From the NCBI GenBank assembly GCA_019114225.1, contig DXFW01000012.1, forward strand, positions 62,001-126,000: a DNA stretch of 64,000 nucleotides. The letters run 5' to 3'. This DNA comes from Candidatus Allofournierella pullicola (GTDB taxonomy: Bacteria > Bacillota > Clostridia > Oscillospirales > Ruminococcaceae). The notes beneath the pieces were generated by a model. The model was not told the DNA's origin, did not search any database, and was given only the letters and a program-made list of their open reading frames with translations. Of this stretch, positions 60,850-64,000 are shown piece after piece. Position numbers and translations under genes: made by a program. How positions within the stretch are numbered: position 1 is the first letter of the stretch; every line of letters starts with the position of its first letter.

Positions 60850-62523
60850 ATGACGACCCGGCGTATCATCGCTTTGTTTGGAGTGTTTCTTGCGGCATTC
60901 AGCGTGGTGATGGGGCGGCTGTTCCTGCTTGCTCAGAACCGGGATTATGCCGACACCGCGCAGGCACAGACGGTTACCACGCTGCCGCTGGAATACTCAC
61001 GCGGCGACCTTTATGACTGCAAAGGGCGCAACCTCACCGCCTACGGGGTGGAATACTATGCCCTGTCCATCCCGGGAGAGAGCAGCTATGCCCAGTTGTT
61101 CGATCACGTGCCTTACGCCCAGCAATCCTTGCTGTACAGCCGGCGGAATTCCCACGAACCTTTTTTGGTGCAGGTGGATCAGGACCTCACTGCTCAGGGT
61201 GTCTACACCTACGCCGTGCCCAGCCGCTATTTTCCGGTGGCGGTGGCTCCCCATCTGCTGGGCTATGTGAACGGCGAGGGGGAAGGCGTCAGCGGATTGG
61301 AGCTTGCCTTTGAAGAAGTTCTGGGCAGCCAGCGCACCATTGAAAGCGTTCAGTGCGTCACCACCGCTCAGGGCGGGCTCGTAGGCGGCAGCGAGCCGCA
61401 GCTCGTCACCCAAAAGGGACAGTCTACAGGCGTAATGCTCACGTTGGACGAGACCATCCAGCGGGCGTGCGAAGGCGTTGCCCAAAAGAACATGACCCGG
61501 GGCTGTGTTCTGGTGCTGGAAGTGGACTCCGCCCGGGTCCGTGCCAGCGTCAGCCTGCCGGAATTCGACCCCCGCGAGGTGGAAAAAAGCATTCAAGCGC
61601 AGGACACCTCACTTCTTAACCGGGTGCTCTGCCAATATAACGTTGGCTCTGTGTTCAAGCCGGTGCTGGCAGCCGCCGCGCTGGAAAAGACATGGGACTG
61701 GTACACCTTCGACTGTGAAGGGTCGGTAGACCTGAACGGTCATGTCTACCGCTGCGCTCTCAGCCGCGCCCACGGACAGATGAACCTCACCAGCGCACTG
61801 GAAAAAAGCTGCAACTGCTTTTTTATCGAACTGGGCCTCAAACTGGGGGGTGACGCAGTGAGCAAGGCCGCAGAGGATTTCGGCTTTGGGGACGCAGTGT
61901 ATCTGGCCGGCGGACTGCAAAGCGCCGCAGGCAATCTGCCGGACGCACAGCGCCTTCAGGACCTGGGCCAGCTTGCAAGCGTCAGTTTCGGCCAGGGCGA
62001 GCTGCTGGCCACGCCGGTGCAGGTGGCGGGAGCGTTCAATGCCATCGCGGCAGACGGTGTCTGGCGCACTCCCAGTTTTTTGGAGGCGGTGATAAACGAA
62101 GAAAGCGGGGAAGTGGTCGAGGCTTTGTATGCGCCGGAAAGCCGGCGGGTAATGTCAGAAGAAAACGCCTCGCTTTTGCAGACAATGCTGGCAAGCGTTG
62201 TGGAGAGGGGCCTTGGCAAGGACGCTCAGCCTCTTCACGGCAGCGCAGCAGGCAAAACAGGCACTGCCCAGACCGGCACCTTCAATGAAGCAGGGGAGGA
62301 ACTGATGAACTACTGGTTCGCCGGTTTCTGGCCGGCGGAAAATCCCCGTTACACCATTGTTGTCATGCAGGACGGCACTCCCGAGCCTGCCGTCAGCTGC
62401 GGCGATATCTTTGCGCAGGTCTGCGAAGCGCTCTACTGGCTGGAACCGGGCAGCTATGCTGACCTGAAAACCGCTGAGCAGCCGGCTTCGCAGGCTGAAA
62501 ACAGTGTTGACAACGGGCTCTGA
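60850..62523 (+). CDS. Class B penicillin-binding protein (transpeptidase)
   Basis: A 557-residue enzyme. I start at ATG 60850, nine bases after AAGGAGG; ATG 60829 precedes that site. A signal anchor at about 6-28 and the N-terminal domain (EYSRGDLYDCKGRNL) lead to the transpeptidase: nucleophile Ser267 in SVFK, Ser320 in SCN, and KTGT at 469-472. It is of FtsI/SpoVD/PBP2 type and shorter than the division protein, with no PASTA domain. Whether it acts in growth or spore cortex synthesis cannot be told. It ends inside the alaS promoter. Confidence 0.9.
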   Translation: MTTRRIIALFGVFLAAFSVVMGRLFLLAQNRDYADTAQAQTVTTLPLEYSRGDLYDCKGRNLTAYGVEYYALSIPGESSYAQLFDHVPYAQQSLLYSRRNSHEPFLVQVDQDLTAQGVYTYAVPSRYFPVAVAPHLLGYVNGEGEGVSGLELAFEEVLGSQRTIESVQCVTTAQGGLVGGSEPQLVTQKGQSTGVMLTLDETIQRACEGVAQKNMTRGCVLVLEVDSARVRASVSLPEFDPREVEKSIQAQDTSLLNRVLCQYNVGSVFKPVLAAAALEKTWDWYTFDCEGSVDLNGHVYRCALSRAHGQMNLTSALEKSCNCFFIELGLKLGGDAVSKAAEDFGFGDAVYLAGGLQSAAGNLPDAQRLQDLGQLASVSFGQGELLATPVQVAGAFNAIAADGVWRTPSFLEAVINEESGEVVEALYAPESRRVMSEENASLLQTMLASVVERGLGKDAQPLHGSAAGKTGTAQTGTFNEAGEELMNYWFAGFWPAENPRYTIVVMQDGTPEPAVSCGDIFAQVCEALYWLEPGSYADLKTAEQPASQAENSVDNGL

Positions 62524-62535
62524 GGGCGGTATAAT
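62507..62535 (+). promoter_or_regulatory. Sigma-A promoter of the alaS T-box transcript
   Basis: Consensus -35 TTGACA (62507-62512), 17 bases, consensus -10 TATAAT (62530-62535). It overlaps the end of the penicillin-binding protein gene. Confidence 0.88.
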
Positions 62536-62541
62536 TGCAAC

Positions 62542-62786
62542 GTAAAAATAACATAATGGCTGTGATAGGGCCAACAGCGTGCGGGGCATGCAGAGAGGGG
62601 ACCGGTTGGTGAAAGGTCTCTGCCAAAAGCACACTGCCGCCACCCTTGAGCCCCCGGCGATGAACCGGGCGTAGGCACGGCGTTAACGAGCACAAAAGCG
62701 GCGGCCTTTGGGGCCGCAATCTGGGTGGTACCACGGAGCGTTTTCAGCCTTCGTCCCTGCAATGGGGGACGAAGGCTGTTTTTTTG
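62542..62786 (+). promoter_or_regulatory. T-box riboswitch controlling alaS
   Basis: The leader has a stem I region with AGAGAG and the GGTGAAAG loop, a middle GCGTTAACGAG segment, the T-box TGGGTGGTACCACGGA (62722-62737), and a terminator CAGCCTTCGTCCC (62745-62757) with its complement (62766-62778) and a T run. Uncharged tRNA-Ala would favour the antiterminator. The specifier could be GCC near TTGAGCCC, but this needs structure modelling. Confidence 0.93.
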
Positions 62787-62828
62787 GGCCGTGCCGCCTA
62801 AATTCATCATTAAGAGGAGATTTGAACG

Positions 62829-64000
62829 ATGCAATGGACCGGTCTGAATGAACTGCGGGAGAAGTACCTCTCCTTCTTCGAGAGCAAGGGTCACCTGCGG
62901 CTGGGCAGCTTCCCGCTGGTTCCCAAGAACGACAACAGCCTGCTGCTGATCAACAGCGGCATGGCCCCCATGAAAAAATGGTTCCTCGGCCAGGAGGAGC
63001 CTCCCCGTCACCGGGTGACCACCTGCCAGAAGTGCATCCGCACCCCGGACATCGAGCGCGTGGGTATCACCGCCCGCCACGGCACCTATTTTGAAATGCT
63101 GGGCAACTTCAGCTTCCAGGATTACTTCAAGACCGAGGCCATCAACTGGGCCTGGGAATTCCTGACCAAAGTGCTGGAGATTCCCGCAGACCTGCTGTAC
63201 ATCTCCGTCTATGAGGACGACGACGAAGCCTGGGACATCTGGACCAAGCAGGTGGGTATCCCCGAGGACCACATGGTCCGCTTCGGCAAAGAGGACAACT
63301 TCTGGGAGCACGGCTCCGGCCCTTGCGGCCCCTGCAGCGAGATTTACTTCGACCGCGGCCCCGAGCACGGCTGCGGCAAGCCTGACTGCAAGGTGGGTTG
63401 CGACTGCGACCGTTACATGGAGGTCTGGAACCTGGTGTTCAGCCAGTTCGACTCCGACGGCAAGGGCACCTACACCCGGCTGGAGAAGCCCAACATCGAC
63501 ACCGGCATGGGCCTGGAGCGTCTGGCCTGCGTAATGCAGAACGTTGGCAACCTCTTCGAGGTGGACACTGTGCGCGCCATCCTGAATCATGTGGAGCGTA
63601 TCAGCGGCCACATCTACGGTCAGGACGAAAAGGCCGATATCTCCATCCGCGTCATCACCGACCACATCCGCTCCACCACCTTCATGGTCAGCGACGGTAT
63701 CCTGCCCTCCAACGAAGGCCGCGGCTATGTGCTGCGCCGCCTGCTGCGCCGGGCTGCCCGCCATGGCCGCATGCTGGGGATCGACCGTCCCTTCCTCACT
63801 GAGCTGGTGGACACCGTCATCCATGAGAACAAGGCCGGCTACCCCGAACTGGAGGAGCATGCCGACTACATCAAGAAGGTCATCGGCACCGAGGAAGAGC
63901 GCTTCTACAAGACCATCGACCAGGGTCTGAACATCCTCAACGGCCTGATCGACAACATCACCAAAGCGGCCCTCTCCGGCAAGGAGAAGATCCTCTCCGG
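62829..64000 (+). CDS. alaS: Alanyl-tRNA synthetase (5' part, cut by window end)
   Basis: An open frame of 390 codons runs off the right edge. ATG 62829 follows AGAGGAGA. The class II core begins [20 protein letters not shown], with motif 2 region [14 protein letters not shown] then [14 protein letters not shown], and motif 3 [17 protein letters not shown]. The visible part covers the aminoacylation domain; editing and C-Ala domains would follow outside. A T-box controls it. Confidence 0.97.
   Translation, partial: MQWTGLNELREKYLSFFESKGHLRLGSFPLVPKNDNSLLLINSGMAPMKKWFLGQEEPPRHRVTTCQKCIRTPDIERVGITARHGTYFEMLGNFSFQDYFKTEAINWAWEFLTKVLEIPADLLYISVYEDDDEAWDIWTKQVGIPEDHMVRFGKEDNFWEHGSGPCGPCSEIYFDRGPEHGCGKPDCKVGCDCDRYMEVWNLVFSQFDSDGKGTYTRLEKPNIDTGMGLERLACVMQNVGNLFEVDTVRAILNHVERISGHIYGQDEKADISIRVITDHIRSTTFMVSDGILPSNEGRGYVLRRLLRRAARHGRMLGIDRPFLTELVDTVIHENKAGYPELEEHADYIKKVIGTEEERFYKTIDQGLNILNGLIDNITKAALSGKEKILS

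Overview
The window looks like a chromosomal segment of a high-GC, anaerobic gut-type Firmicute, probably Clostridia of the Oscillospiraceae/Ruminococcaceae kind. This rests on the gene set: meso-diaminopimelate dehydrogenase, a reverse-rubrerythrin, MltG next to a U32 peptidase, a T-box before alaS, and CIRCE before groESL. Strong Shine-Dalgarno sites, TTGACA/TATAAT-type promoters and many lipobox lipoproteins agree with it. No phage, transposase or CRISPR was seen. Genes are dense, in short operons separated by clear hairpin terminators.

Left part (1-16760): the end of a probable thymidylate-kinase-like gene, a DUF2156 protein and an acetyltransferase, then mltG, a U32 (tRNA hydroxylation type) protein and a lipoprotein. 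The minus strand follows with a nuclease-helicase fusion, a PRK06851-type ATPase, a glyoxalase-like protein, ddh, and a polar amino acid ABC importer. A divergent esterase/PTS IIC pair leads to rpsB-tsf, which has a structured leader.

Centre (16760-41360): a two-component system feeds a two-gene ABC exporter, and both promoters carry matching 11-bp-spaced boxes. YerC and xpt come next, then a full branched-chain amino acid importer (livJ-HMGF), a small SIALEE-motif protein, tRNA-Ser(GGA), a GH25 lysozyme, and pyk divergent from deoB. These are followed by a YdcF protein, a MacB-like transporter with its own large extracellular protein, an alanine/sodium symporter and a TrpXYZ-like importer.

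Right part (41400-64000): a HAD phosphatase with an SGNH hydrolase, a gpsA homologue, a very cysteine-rich small protein, and a YjjG-type nucleotidase with an ABC-F ATPase. A PhoP/PhoR-like two-component system lies next to an MBOAT-DHHW-DUF4358 cell-surface acyltransfer locus. Then come a flavin-binding lipoprotein divergent from a Gx (EetB-like) membrane protein, a rubrerythrin, an M24 peptidase with a lipid kinase, groES-groEL, a class B penicillin-binding protein, and alaS behind a T-box, running off the window.

The less ordinary material is: the paired 11-bp repeats of the exporter system, the 24-cysteine protein, a 27-residue membrane peptide gene with its own terminator, the SIALEE protein, the three-part MacB-like system, the MBOAT-DHHW-DUF4358 set and several structured leaders. 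All calls come from reading the sequence; no database search was run.
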